The notes beneath the pieces were generated by a model, which saw only the letters and a list, made by a program, of their open reading frames with translations, did no database searches and had not been told where the DNA came from. A stretch of 64,000 nt of DNA from Leptospira inadai serovar Lyme str. 10. GTDB lineage: Bacteria > Spirochaetota > Leptospiria > Leptospirales > Leptospiraceae. The DNA lies in NCBI RefSeq assembly GCF_000243675.2, contig NZ_AHMM02000023.1, positions 62,001 through 126,000 on the forward strand. Direction: 5' to 3'. The translations under genes were made by a program, and so were the position numbers. Positions 16,306-25,213 of this stretch are shown piece after piece; position 1 is the stretch's first letter; each line of letters starts with the position of its first letter.

Positions 16306-19209
16306 TTGATAAGTGACTTGAAACGAAAACCTCCAGTAAATAAATTTATAGCCGTCTTTTTCTTGACGAGCTCCCTTTTCTATTCGGCCGATATAACCGA
16401 GTTATTGTCTAAGAGGAGCGATTATTTCGGTAAAACGATTAAGGAAGTCGTGTTCAAAGGAAATCGGAACACGTCCGATGCCGATATCGACTCCATGCTC
16501 GAGTTGAAACGCGGAAAGCAATTGACGAAAGGCATGGTCGACCGAGACCTGAAAACCCTATTCGCCTCCGGCTTTTTCTATTTTATCGATATACAAGCCG
16601 AGGATGTAGAAGGCGGAGTCAAGATTATCGTAGAATTGAAAGAACGTCCTCGCGTTAAGGAAATCGAATTCGTGGGGGCGGATGAGGTTTTTCCCGCCGA
16701 CTTGCGTGAAAAAATGCCGTTAAAGGATAACGAGGTTATCACACCTCAGAAAGTATCCAAATCAAGGGATGTCATACTTCAAAAATATAGGGACGAGGGT
16801 TTCTTTTTAGCCTATGTTAAGGCGGAATTAGGTAAACCGGACCCTAAGACGAATCTAGTCAAAGTAAGATTCGTGATCGACGAAGGCGAGGAAATTCCCG
16901 TCGCCAAGATCAACGTTTATGGAAACGAGACCATCGAAACGTCCGAGCTTTTGGGGTTGATGGATCTGAAGGAAGAAGGTCTATTCGAGGGCGGGTCTTT
17001 TAAGGAAAGCTCCTTCGAGAAGGATAAGGAAGTCATTCAAGCTTATATGCGGAGTAAGGGTTATCTGGACTCCGAGTTACTCCGAGAAGGAACGAATTGG
17101 GAGATCCATTGGGAGAATCCCGAAAAGAAAGACAGGCGAGTGATTATCGTTAATATAAAACTGTACGAAGGACAGGTTTATTATTTTAACGGGTACTCGG
17201 TTGCCCACGATATGACTTTGGATAACGAAGGTCGTCCCGTCTTCTTGAATAAGGAGAAAAATCCACCCGAAACTCCGAAAGATAAGTTAAGTCCGCTCTT
17301 TACCGTGGATGAAATTGAAAAGGTGATGGACTATAGCGTAAAAGATGTGGGTGAAATATTCGACGAGACCGTATTCATGCGGGATAGATCCTCCGTCAAC
17401 GAACTCTACGGAGCAAAAGGACATATTTTCGCCCAGGTGATCCCTCGCAGAAAAATTATTTCTTTGGATGAGGAAAGTCTTCAATATTATGAAAATTGTT
17501 ATTCCAGGAAAACCGATTTAGAACGCAAAATTTGCGAAGACGAATATAAGCAATTGAACATACGCAAACTGCGGGAAGTATTCGTAAAGAAAACCGCTTT
17601 GCGCGGCAGAAAATTCGTGCACGTGGATTTTACCGTTCGAGAAAATAATCTAGCTAAAATCGAAAACGTAATTATCAAGGGAAACAAGAAAACTCAAGAT
17701 AAAGTAATTCGACGGGAATTACTGTTTAAGCCGGGCGATCTTTTCGATTCCACTAAAGTCAACCGATCTAGGGAACGTATCCATAATTTAGGATATTTTA
17801 AAGAAGTAAACTTTAATATGCGGCCCGGCTCCGACGATTCAAAGATGAATATCGTGATCGAAGTCTTGGAGCAACCGACAGGAACCGTGTCCATGGGCGG
17901 TGGATACGGAACGATTACCGGATTTACGATTTTTACGGAAGTCGGCGAAAATAACCTGAATGGAACCGGACAAAAAATATCAGGAAGGATCGAATTCGGT
18001 CCCTACAGAAGATCCTTCCAGATTTCCTGGACGGAGCCTTGGCTGAACGATACCCCTTGGTCCCTTTCTCTTTCCTTGTTTTATTTTTCCCGAACGATAT
18101 TTTTAGGGTCCACTTCCACGATTGCAATCTCCGATAGCACGACCGCACCGGTGACCGAGAACGCCACTTACGATAACAACGGATTGGGTGTAACGATGGG
18201 GATTGCCCACCGTGTATTCACGAACTGGACACACTTTCACAGGTATACTCCGGCCTTCTATTCCTATTCCAACCCGACTGCGCTCGTATCCGACGCCGTC
18301 TTAGCGAACGTTCGGCAAGGCTGGCAATTTCGTTCGCAGATATCAAACGGTATTTCCTTCGATATTCGGGATAACGTATTCGCTCCCACGCGGGGCTACG
18401 ATATACTTTTACAAGTAGATAACGTAGGTCAGTATCTGGGTGGATCCTCCCACTTCGATCAGTACAGAATTACGGCCGAATACTATCATACTTGGTTCGA
18501 TTTTACCTTCGGCGGTTTAATACGAAATAACTCACTCCGTCGTTGGCGGGTGGTGCAAGAGTTTCGTACATCGGATATGTTTACGTTTCAGAGGTCTCCT
18601 AAATACGGCCATCAGGATCCGGTTCAAGATCCGTATATCCGTCCCCAGGATTTATTGATTATCGGGGGTTACGAGTCCTTACGAGGATGGTACTATAACG
18701 ATCCTAAATTTCCGACGGACTGGAGAAGCGGTGCTCAGCATCGGATTCTGTTCGATTCTGAAATTCGGATCCCGATCGAGCCGAGCCTATTGTGGTTAGT
18801 GGTGTTTTTAGACGGGGGTGCGCTCTACGAGCAAGTCAATCGATTCACCGGCGTCAAAAAGGATTACGTTACGAATTATGATAAGAACAAACAGGCACAG
18901 ATTCTGGCCGACCCCGTAGGCTGGTATCTCCAAAATAATTTTAACTTATCGAACGGCAAGAAAGCCGACGTGACCTACGATGATTTGAATAATCCTGCGA
19001 GATTGGTATTATCCTCTCAAAACGTTGCGATGGACCGTATGAGATATTCTTGGGGGATCGGTCTAAGGATTCAGATTCCGGTTCTTCCGCTGCGTATTTA
19101 TTTCGCCCAGAAAATTCGACCTACTGGAAACTTTTGGGCCCCGTTCGAAAGATATGAAGACGATAGGGCATTTCAATTCGTATTCGGAATCGGGGATTAC
19201 CGTTTCTAA
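16306..19209 (+). CDS. bamA: outer-membrane protein assembly factor BamA (Omp85)
   Basis: Core of the BAM complex, which inserts beta-barrel proteins into the outer membrane. After an N-terminal signal segment (KRKPPVNKFIAVFFLTSSLFYSA split over residues 6-28) come POTRA repeats (IKEVVFKGNRNTSDADID, RVKEIEFVGADEV, VAKINVYGNETIETSEL, IENVIIKGNKKTQDKVI) and then the barrel with the Omp85 motifs NVFAPTRGYD and IGGYESLRGW. It ends in the aromatic strand FVFGIGDYRF. At 967 residues it is longer than E. coli BamA (810), mostly from an insert at about 280-420 with Cys398 and Cys410. The start is TTG at 16306, or TTG 16318 (MKRKPP), which has AAGG 12 bases upstream. Confidence 0.93.
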   Translation: MISDLKRKPPVNKFIAVFFLTSSLFYSADITELLSKRSDYFGKTIKEVVFKGNRNTSDADIDSMLELKRGKQLTKGMVDRDLKTLFASGFFYFIDIQAEDVEGGVKIIVELKERPRVKEIEFVGADEVFPADLREKMPLKDNEVITPQKVSKSRDVILQKYRDEGFFLAYVKAELGKPDPKTNLVKVRFVIDEGEEIPVAKINVYGNETIETSELLGLMDLKEEGLFEGGSFKESSFEKDKEVIQAYMRSKGYLDSELLREGTNWEIHWENPEKKDRRVIIVNIKLYEGQVYYFNGYSVAHDMTLDNEGRPVFLNKEKNPPETPKDKLSPLFTVDEIEKVMDYSVKDVGEIFDETVFMRDRSSVNELYGAKGHIFAQVIPRRKIISLDEESLQYYENCYSRKTDLERKICEDEYKQLNIRKLREVFVKKTALRGRKFVHVDFTVRENNLAKIENVIIKGNKKTQDKVIRRELLFKPGDLFDSTKVNRSRERIHNLGYFKEVNFNMRPGSDDSKMNIVIEVLEQPTGTVSMGGGYGTITGFTIFTEVGENNLNGTGQKISGRIEFGPYRRSFQISWTEPWLNDTPWSLSLSLFYFSRTIFLGSTSTIAISDSTTAPVTENATYDNNGLGVTMGIAHRVFTNWTHFHRYTPAFYSYSNPTALVSDAVLANVRQGWQFRSQISNGISFDIRDNVFAPTRGYDILLQVDNVGQYLGGSSHFDQYRITAEYYHTWFDFTFGGLIRNNSLRRWRVVQEFRTSDMFTFQRSPKYGHQDPVQDPYIRPQDLLIIGGYESLRGWYYNDPKFPTDWRSGAQHRILFDSEIRIPIEPSLLWLVVFLDGGALYEQVNRFTGVKKDYVTNYDKNKQAQILADPVGWYLQNNFNLSNGKKADVTYDDLNNPARLVLSSQNVAMDRMRYSWGIGLRIQIPVLPLRIYFAQKIRPTGNFWAPFERYEDDRAFQFVFGIGDYRF

Positions 19210-19224
19210 CGGACGGGATTTTTC

Positions 19225-21432
19225 GTGATCGATTTACTTGTCGGCCTAAATGAACCGCAAAAAGCGGCTGTAGAGCGATTGGACGGCCCCGTTTTGATCC
19301 TCGCCGGAGCAGGGTCCGGAAAGACAAGAGTCATTACTCACCGAATCGCTAACTTAATTCTGAATCGAAAAACGGACTCCATATGCGCCTTAACGTTCAC
19401 GAATAAGGCGGCGTCGGAAATGGCGGAACGGGTTCGCAATTTGGTTCCCGACCTACCGTTTAATGTGCAAATTAAAACCTTCCATTCTCTTTGTCTATTT
19501 ATATTGCGCAGAGAGGCGAACGCACTCGGGATCGATTCGGGATTTACCGTCTACGATACGACCCTTCAGGAATCTTTAATTAAGCAAGTCGTAAAGGACC
19601 TGCACGAGGATCCTAAGCAATACAAACCCTCCACTTTGGCGGGCATTTTTTCTTCCTTAAAGGATTCGATGCTCGATCCGGATCAATACGTCAGGAAGGA
19701 GGATTTTTCCCACCGATCGCAGGTCGTTGCAAAGATCTACTCCGAATACGAAGCCAGAAAGCGAAAAAACCAGGCCTTCGATTTCGGAGATTTGATATTG
19801 AGAGTCGTTCGACTGTTCGAGGAGCAGCCTTCTATATTATCAAAGTACCAGGACCGATGGAAATACGTTATGGTGGACGAATATCAGGATACTAATAAAG
19901 TTCAATATCGTCTGGTTCGATTACTCGCAGGAGATCGAGGCAATTTATGCGTTGTGGGGGACGACGACCAATCCATATATTCCTGGAGAGGCGCCGATAT
20001 TTCGAATATTCTAAATTTCGAACATGATTATCCGAATTCTTTCGTAGTCAAGTTGGAGGAGAATTATCGTTCTTCGGGAAGAATCATAAGAGCGGCGTCA
20101 AGGGTAATTTCTAATAATCCTGATCGTAAAGAGAAAGAACTTTTTACCAATAATCCGGAAGGAGCGCCGGTAAGTCTCTCCGAGTTCGAGAATGAAAACG
20201 AAGAGGCGTACGACGCGGTAAAAAAGATCCGATCCGAGGCGGTTAAGGGCTCCGATTATAAGGACTTTGCCATATTTTACAGAACCAACGCCCAATCCAG
20301 ATATTATGAGGAAAGCCTCAGATCCGCGGGTATACCTTACAAAATTTTCGGAGGATTCCGATTTTTCGATCGTGCCGAGATCAAGGACATGATCGCATAT
20401 TTAAATGTGGTCGCCAATCCTTTGGATTCGACATCTCTTCTTAGAATCGTAAATAATCCACCAAGAGGAATCGGAGACGCTTCCCTAGAAAAAATGCGCG
20501 AGTTTTCCATTGATCGCGGATTTTCCTTTTTGGAAGCGTTGGGACATCCGGATTTGCCGTTAAAGAAAGCGGGGATCGCCAAGGCAAAAGAACTCTATCA
20601 TTTATTCGAAGATCTGATTGAAATGAAGGAAAGGGGGGAACTTCCCTCTAAGATTGCACTCCAAATAATTGAACGATCGGGTTGGGTGGAATATACGGAG
20701 CGAAACTCCCAGGATGAAGAGGCCGTTTCCAGAGTCGAAAACGTTCGAGAATTCGTGAACTCCATCGCCGAATACGAGGAGCGGGAAGATTCGCCGAATT
20801 TAGAGGAATACTTAAATCAGATTAGCCTTCTTACGTCCGAGGAGGATACGGCTCAGCTAACGGATTATGTTCATCTAATGACGGTGCATAATGCAAAAGG
20901 GCTGGAGTTCCCGACCGTCTTCCTGACCGGCTTGGAAGAGGGAACCTTTCCGCATTTAATGAGTCTTGAGGAACCGAAAGGAGAGCAGGAAGAACGTAGA
21001 TTGTTCTATGTGGCCCTGACTCGCGCCAGAAAAAAGCTTTATCTAAGTTATTGCAGATATTCTAGAAAATTCGGAAAGGTAGAACCGAGAATTCCCTCTC
21101 GCTTTCTGCCGGAAATTCCTTCGGAATGTTTCGGACAAGAAGCCGTATCTACTAGAAGGGGAGTCCGAATGCCGGAAGGACCTCCGGCAGCTTGGGGAGG
21201 AACCGGCGATTCTCCGGTAAAAAACCTTCGAAATTCGGAAGATTCCAGGACTGCCGGTCCTTTAGGCGAGGAGGCTGAAATTGGGGAGGGCGATCGAGTT
21301 CGGCACGCACAATTTGGAGTGGGATTTGTTGTCGGCGTCTCCGGGAACGGGAAAAACCGAAAAGTCAAAATCAGGTTCGGAGGGGTGGAAAAGAACTTTT
21401 TCCTTGCCTATACCCCCTTAGAGAAATTATAA
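19225..21432 (+). CDS. pcrA: UvrD/PcrA-family DNA helicase
   Basis: A 735-residue superfamily 1A 3'-5' helicase for repair and replication. Seen in order: Q-motif LNEPQKAAV, Walker A AGAGSGKT (27-34), CALTFTNKAASEMAERV, Walker B VDEYQDTNKVQ, GDDDQSIYSWRGAD, LEENYRSS, the YVHLMTVHNAKGLEFPTVFL motif and ERRLFYVALTRARKKLYLS. After a Gly/Pro-rich linker, the last ~60 residues (GDRVRHAQFGVGFVVGV) form the small Tudor-like C-terminal domain of PcrA/UvrD. GTG start 15 bases after the bamA stop. Firm assignment. Confidence 0.95.
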   Translation: MIDLLVGLNEPQKAAVERLDGPVLILAGAGSGKTRVITHRIANLILNRKTDSICALTFTNKAASEMAERVRNLVPDLPFNVQIKTFHSLCLFILRREANALGIDSGFTVYDTTLQESLIKQVVKDLHEDPKQYKPSTLAGIFSSLKDSMLDPDQYVRKEDFSHRSQVVAKIYSEYEARKRKNQAFDFGDLILRVVRLFEEQPSILSKYQDRWKYVMVDEYQDTNKVQYRLVRLLAGDRGNLCVVGDDDQSIYSWRGADISNILNFEHDYPNSFVVKLEENYRSSGRIIRAASRVISNNPDRKEKELFTNNPEGAPVSLSEFENENEEAYDAVKKIRSEAVKGSDYKDFAIFYRTNAQSRYYEESLRSAGIPYKIFGGFRFFDRAEIKDMIAYLNVVANPLDSTSLLRIVNNPPRGIGDASLEKMREFSIDRGFSFLEALGHPDLPLKKAGIAKAKELYHLFEDLIEMKERGELPSKIALQIIERSGWVEYTERNSQDEEAVSRVENVREFVNSIAEYEEREDSPNLEEYLNQISLLTSEEDTAQLTDYVHLMTVHNAKGLEFPTVFLTGLEEGTFPHLMSLEEPKGEQEERRLFYVALTRARKKLYLSYCRYSRKFGKVEPRIPSRFLPEIPSECFGQEAVSTRRGVRMPEGPPAAWGGTGDSPVKNLRNSEDSRTAGPLGEEAEIGEGDRVRHAQFGVGFVVGVSGNGKNRKVKIRFGGVEKNFFLAYTPLEKL

Positions 21433-21493
21433 CGGAGGGAAAAGTTCCTCCTTACAAAAACCGATAATTATCCCAAGGAACACAGGAAAACCA

Positions 21494-21940
21494 ATGAAAC
21501 GGATCTTAGTAGCAGCTCTTGCCTTAGGCTTGGCAAGCCCCCTCCTAGCAGGAAAAGTAACCGGTCTAGTGGAAGAATTCAACAAGGTGGAAGAATTTAA
21601 TAAGAACCGAAAAATCTCGGAAGCGGCCAAAAAGGCTACTCTGGAAAAGAATCTACTTTCTGCTCTTAAATACAGTCTTCACCGAAAGTATCTGGATTAC
21701 AAAGAATATACGAAAGGTCTAACGGCCGATTCGCTCCAGTACGAGCAGCAAAAAGGTACGTTTTCGGTATACGTTAAGTTTAAAACCTATCTCGTATTTT
21801 ATACGTATTTGATGGATCCGGAATTATATCTTCAGACACCTACGAACGAAGTCTTTTATGTTCGTCCCGATAATTTAGAGGAAGAGGCTCACAAGGAAGA
21901 CAAACAGCAGCCTACGTCCCCTTCGAGCCAGACAAAATAA
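21494..21940 (+). CDS. secreted hypothetical protein
   Basis: A 148-residue exported protein with a clear Sec signal (MKRILVAALALGLASPLLAG, cleavage near residue 19-20). The mature part is Lys/Glu-rich, with a Tyr-rich centre (YSLHRKYLDYKEYTKG, YVKFKTYLVFYTYLM) and a disordered Gln/Ser/Pro tail. A seven-residue near-repeat (VEEFNKVEEFNK) lies just after the signal. I do not recognise a family. It sits 10 bases before the CysQ-like gene and 61 bases after pcrA. Confidence 0.7.
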   Translation: MKRILVAALALGLASPLLAGKVTGLVEEFNKVEEFNKNRKISEAAKKATLEKNLLSALKYSLHRKYLDYKEYTKGLTADSLQYEQQKGTFSVYVKFKTYLVFYTYLMDPELYLQTPTNEVFYVRPDNLEEEAHKEDKQQPTSPSSQTK

Positions 21941-21950
21941 TCTTTTCGGA

Positions 21951-22808
21951 ATGCGATTTCCGGAAGAAGCTCATATCGTATCAAGACTCGTGCTCGAGGC
22001 GGCGGATGAGATTCTCCGGATATATCGTAGCGAATTCTCGGTTCGAGAAAAAACGAAAGGAGACCCGGTAACCGAAGCGGATCTCGCCGCCAACAGAATC
22101 TTGGTTGAAGGAATTCGTCAAAAATTCGGCGATCCCGTTTTTTCGGAGGAAGAAATTCTTCCCTTCGATCAAGAGACTCATCGATTCGGACGAGTATGGA
22201 TTTTGGATCCGATTGATGGCACCCGCGAATTCGTAGCAAAAAATCCGGAATTTGCGTTGAGTTTAGGTCTCGTTCGGGAAGGAAAACCGATTTTCGGCAT
22301 TATCATGAACCCTGCTAGCGGTGAGTTTTTCTGGGGAAGGGAAAACGTAGGAGCGGGGTACCAAGTTCTAGAACCGCCTTTTTCAAGCAAAGAGATCGAT
22401 TGGAATCTTTCTCATAAGTTTTTAGAAGATGCCGAAATCCCTTCTTTGAAGGAAATTTTAATTTCAATTTCGGAAACTAAAGCCGGGCTCTTCGATATGA
22501 CAAGCTTCGGAACCCAATATAGGACTAAGTCTAAGGGTTCTATCGCCTATAAATTGGCGTTAGTGGCGGTCGCCAAAACGCCGTTAACTCTTTCCTTGAG
22601 ACCCAAAAATGATTGGGATATCGCGGGAGGCATCGCGATTCTCCGAGCCTCCGGTGGATCGGATATAGAGATAAAGACAGGATTGCCCTTCGATTTTTTA
22701 AAATCGAAATTAAGCGTGGGGCTTTTGGCTGGAAAGAGAGAGCTGGTGCAAGAATTTTGGAAGGATAATGGAACCAGACTCCAAGGTTCCGTTCGTGAAA
22801 GTTGGTAA
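21951..22808 (+). CDS. inositol-monophosphatase-family protein (CysQ-like)
   Basis: A Mg-dependent, Li-sensitive-type phosphatase of 285 residues. The metal-binding motifs are intact: FSEEE (Glu), DPIDGTREF (Asp-Ile-Asp-Gly-Thr) and NDWDIAGGIAILRASGG (C-terminal Asp). The DGTREF string and overall length point to the CysQ branch, which hydrolyses 3'-phosphoadenosine 5'-phosphate, but inositol phosphate or histidinol phosphate substrates cannot be excluded. It is flanked by a secreted protein and a glycosyltransferase, giving no functional clue. The ATG follows the previous stop by ten bases. Confidence 0.85.
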   Translation: MRFPEEAHIVSRLVLEAADEILRIYRSEFSVREKTKGDPVTEADLAANRILVEGIRQKFGDPVFSEEEILPFDQETHRFGRVWILDPIDGTREFVAKNPEFALSLGLVREGKPIFGIIMNPASGEFFWGRENVGAGYQVLEPPFSSKEIDWNLSHKFLEDAEIPSLKEILISISETKAGLFDMTSFGTQYRTKSKGSIAYKLALVAVAKTPLTLSLRPKNDWDIAGGIAILRASGGSDIEIKTGLPFDFLKSKLSVGLLAGKRELVQEFWKDNGTRLQGSVRESW

Positions 22809-22838
22809 AAATATCTCAAACAAGGAAGTTTGTTCATT

Positions 22839-24008
22839 TTGAAGGGAAAGCGAAAGACCGTAAACGCCCGTCCGGCGCAAAAACCGTTTGTTATAGGAGT
22901 GGATGCCAGACCGTTGTCGACTCCCGTTTCAGGTGTGGGCAGATTGATCTCAGCCACTCTAAAAGGCTTCGAAGGAGATCCTCGTTTCAGTTTTCGTCTT
23001 TTTTTAAACCGCCCATTGCATGAGAGCCACTCCGGTTTGGCAAAACTATCGAACGTAAGCGTGGAGGTCGGACAAGGCTATCTCGCCAAAAAAGGAGGAC
23101 TCTATTTCGCTCTCGCACTCCCTTGGCTTTTACGTCGGAACGGAGTCGATCTCTTTTGGGGAACTCAGCAAGTTTTACCGCCATTCTTTCCGAGTAATAT
23201 TCCCACGGTACTTACCTGCGTAGATTTCGTGATTTATAAATTTCCGAATACGATGAGACGGCTCGCCTGGTTCCAGCAAGCTTTGTTAATCCGCTGGAGC
23301 GCCAAACGAGCGGATAAGATTCTTCCGATTTCAAGGGCGGTGGGGGACGAAGCGAAATCGTATTTTAAAATTCCGGAAAGTAAAATTTCGGTTGTATATC
23401 CCGGTTACGACCCCGAGGATATTCGACGTACTCCCGCCAAGCCTCCTACGAAACGAGTCGCGAATCTTCCGTCCAAATTTTTTCTTTCGGTATCTACGGT
23501 AGAACCTAGAAAGAATTACGCTTTCTTAAGACAGGCATACCAAGAATATCTAAAGATAGACGGTAAAAAACCTCGACTTTGGGTGCATGCGGGTAAAGCG
23601 GGATGGGAAAACCCGGAGTTAGTCGGGGCAATGCGAGCCGAAAGCGAATCGGGTAAAATGCTTTGGATAGAAGCGCCGTCCGACGAGGAATTGCATTATT
23701 TATATTCGAAGACCGATTTATTCCTGTTTCCTTCCTTATATGAAGGTTTCGGGATTCCTTTAGTGGAAGCATTGGCGCATGGAAAACAGTGCTTAGTCGC
23801 CGATTTGCAGGTTTTTCATGAAATAGGAGGAAAATCGGTCGTTTACGAAAGCACGAAGGATCCTAGAAAATGGGCGGATGCGCTTCAGCGCTATTGTATC
23901 AAACCTTGGAAATTACAGAAGCCTAATTTAAAGAAATTTGAAATGCTTCATTCTGCAAAACTGACCGGGGAGGTTTTTCTGGAATTCCTAAAAAGTAAGT
24001 CGAATTAG
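22839..24008 (+). CDS. glycosyltransferase, GT4 type
   Basis: A 389-residue GT-B-fold glycosyltransferase, probably working on cell-surface polysaccharide or LPS. The N-terminal half holds an acceptor-binding Rossmann part (GVDARPLSTPVSGVGRLI). The donor-binding half shows FFLSVSTVEPRKNY and the retaining-enzyme E-x7-E motif in PSLYEGFGIPLVEALAHG. This layout matches mannosyl/rhamnosyltransferases of family GT4. I prefer TTG 22839 because AAGGAAG (22822-22828) is ten bases upstream; TTG 22830 is in frame but only one base from that site. Its end overlaps, tail to tail, by four bases with the next minus-strand gene. Confidence 0.85.
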   Translation: MKGKRKTVNARPAQKPFVIGVDARPLSTPVSGVGRLISATLKGFEGDPRFSFRLFLNRPLHESHSGLAKLSNVSVEVGQGYLAKKGGLYFALALPWLLRRNGVDLFWGTQQVLPPFFPSNIPTVLTCVDFVIYKFPNTMRRLAWFQQALLIRWSAKRADKILPISRAVGDEAKSYFKIPESKISVVYPGYDPEDIRRTPAKPPTKRVANLPSKFFLSVSTVEPRKNYAFLRQAYQEYLKIDGKKPRLWVHAGKAGWENPELVGAMRAESESGKMLWIEAPSDEELHYLYSKTDLFLFPSLYEGFGIPLVEALAHGKQCLVADLQVFHEIGGKSVVYESTKDPRKWADALQRYCIKPWKLQKPNLKKFEMLHSAKLTGEVFLEFLKSKSN

Positions 24009-24448
24009 GATTTTCCGAATAGCCTCCGTAATATTCCGGTCTTGACCCGTTCCACCGTTCCGGAAAAAACGATACCTCGATCCGATTTCCAGAGAATATG
24101 CATTCTATTTTTATCCAGCGCCTGGAAGAATACCTCTTCCTTGTCATTAGGAGCGAATCTGAATAAATCCTCTTTCCTTTCCCAATCCGATTCGTTCCAT
24201 CCCACTCTATCGTGAGCCGCCGAGGATTCGGATGAATTCACTTTTAAGGAGAATCCATTTTTGCTCGACCATTCGCAGTAGGCGGTCGGAAATATTTGCT
24301 TCGAGTCGGAAAAAACGGGCAATGCCGCGATTCCTTTTCCGGAAAAGCGAGATCCTCCCAAATAATCTTCAAATTCTTGCAAGGATAGAAAGTAATTATA
24401 AATCGAATCGGACACGAGTAAAAACGATTCTTCCATTTTACGAGTCAC
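24005..24448 (-). CDS. hypothetical protein
   Basis: A 147-residue soluble protein with no signal peptide or membrane helix. It is rich in aromatic and Ser residues (SLQEFEDYLGGSRFSGKG, WNESDWERKEDLFRF, KNRMHILWKSDRG). I recognise no family. The start may be 24448 (MTRKME) or 24436 (MEESFLL). Its coding quality is better than the opposite-strand frame in the same span, which is Arg/Ser-rich. It overlaps the glycosyltransferase end by four bases and is divergent from the thioredoxin-like lipoprotein. Confidence 0.55.
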   Translation of the reverse strand: MTRKMEESFLLVSDSIYNYFLSLQEFEDYLGGSRFSGKGIAALPVFSDSKQIFPTAYCEWSSKNGFSLKVNSSESSAAHDRVGWNESDWERKEDLFRFAPNDKEEVFFQALDKNRMHILWKSDRGIVFSGTVERVKTGILRRLFGKS

Positions 24449-24537
24449 GGCCGCCTTGGCAAGGAGGATCGCGTCCCATTGGGGGAAACCAGCGGATTTA
24501 GCTTGAAGGTGCTTAGGGATTGCGCATTCTGGAGAGG

Positions 24538-25044
24538 ATGAGCTTTAGACTTCTCTCCGTTTTTTCTCTCCTAATCTTTTTCGGTTTAATTCCATCTTCC
24601 TGTTCCCGGGGAGAAGAGGCGGCGATTTACAAAATAGCACTCCAAGATTGGGATGGTCGATCTCACCGGCTCTCCGAATTCCAGGGACAGCTTCTAATTC
24701 TGGATTTCTGGGCGAGTTGGTGCGAGCCTTGTAAAAAAGCCGTGCCGGTAGTCGAAGCCCTCAAAGACGACCTTCATGCTCAGAATGCCAAAGTTTTAGG
24801 CGTAAATACGGAAAACGATTTAAGCATACTTGAGATCAAGGAGGCCGCTCAGGAGTTCGGGATGGATTATCCTAGCCTCCTGGATCCCGACTGGAAATTG
24901 GTAAACCTCTTAAAGATAGAGGGCCAGCCGGCCCTTTTCGTGTTTAGTAAATCCGGAAAACGTTTACATTTCCAATACGGAATCTCCGAAAAAGATCTCC
25001 CTGTTTTGCGAGGACGTTTGAGAAATTGGCTCGAATCTCCCTAA
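24538..25044 (+). CDS. TlpA/ResA-like thioredoxin-fold lipoprotein
   Basis: An exported thiol-disulfide oxidoreductase. An N-terminal hydrophobic segment ends in PSSCSRG, a spirochete-type lipobox, so the protein is probably lipid-anchored. The thioredoxin active site WASWCEPCKK is intact and is preceded by FQGQLLILDF; the cis-proline region is IEGQPALFVF. Members of the family reduce cytochrome c apoproteins or respond to oxidative stress, but no ccm genes are here. The ATG at 24538 has GGAG three bases upstream; an in-frame TTG at 24520 would add six residues. Confidence 0.85.
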   Translation: MSFRLLSVFSLLIFFGLIPSSCSRGEEAAIYKIALQDWDGRSHRLSEFQGQLLILDFWASWCEPCKKAVPVVEALKDDLHAQNAKVLGVNTENDLSILEIKEAAQEFGMDYPSLLDPDWKLVNLLKIEGQPALFVFSKSGKRLHFQYGISEKDLPVLRGRLRNWLESP

Positions 25045-25213
25045 AACCACCAATTATGCATAACGATACCCATAAATAACTCTTGATCTCTTCGATAAAG
25101 CCCTAAAAAAAAGGATTTATCTCTAGGGTTCGCCATTTATCCTGGGGACCGTAATCGGGTTCCGCCGGAAACCTAAAAAAACCCCATAGTAAAAATCAGG
25201 AGAGTTACGATTC

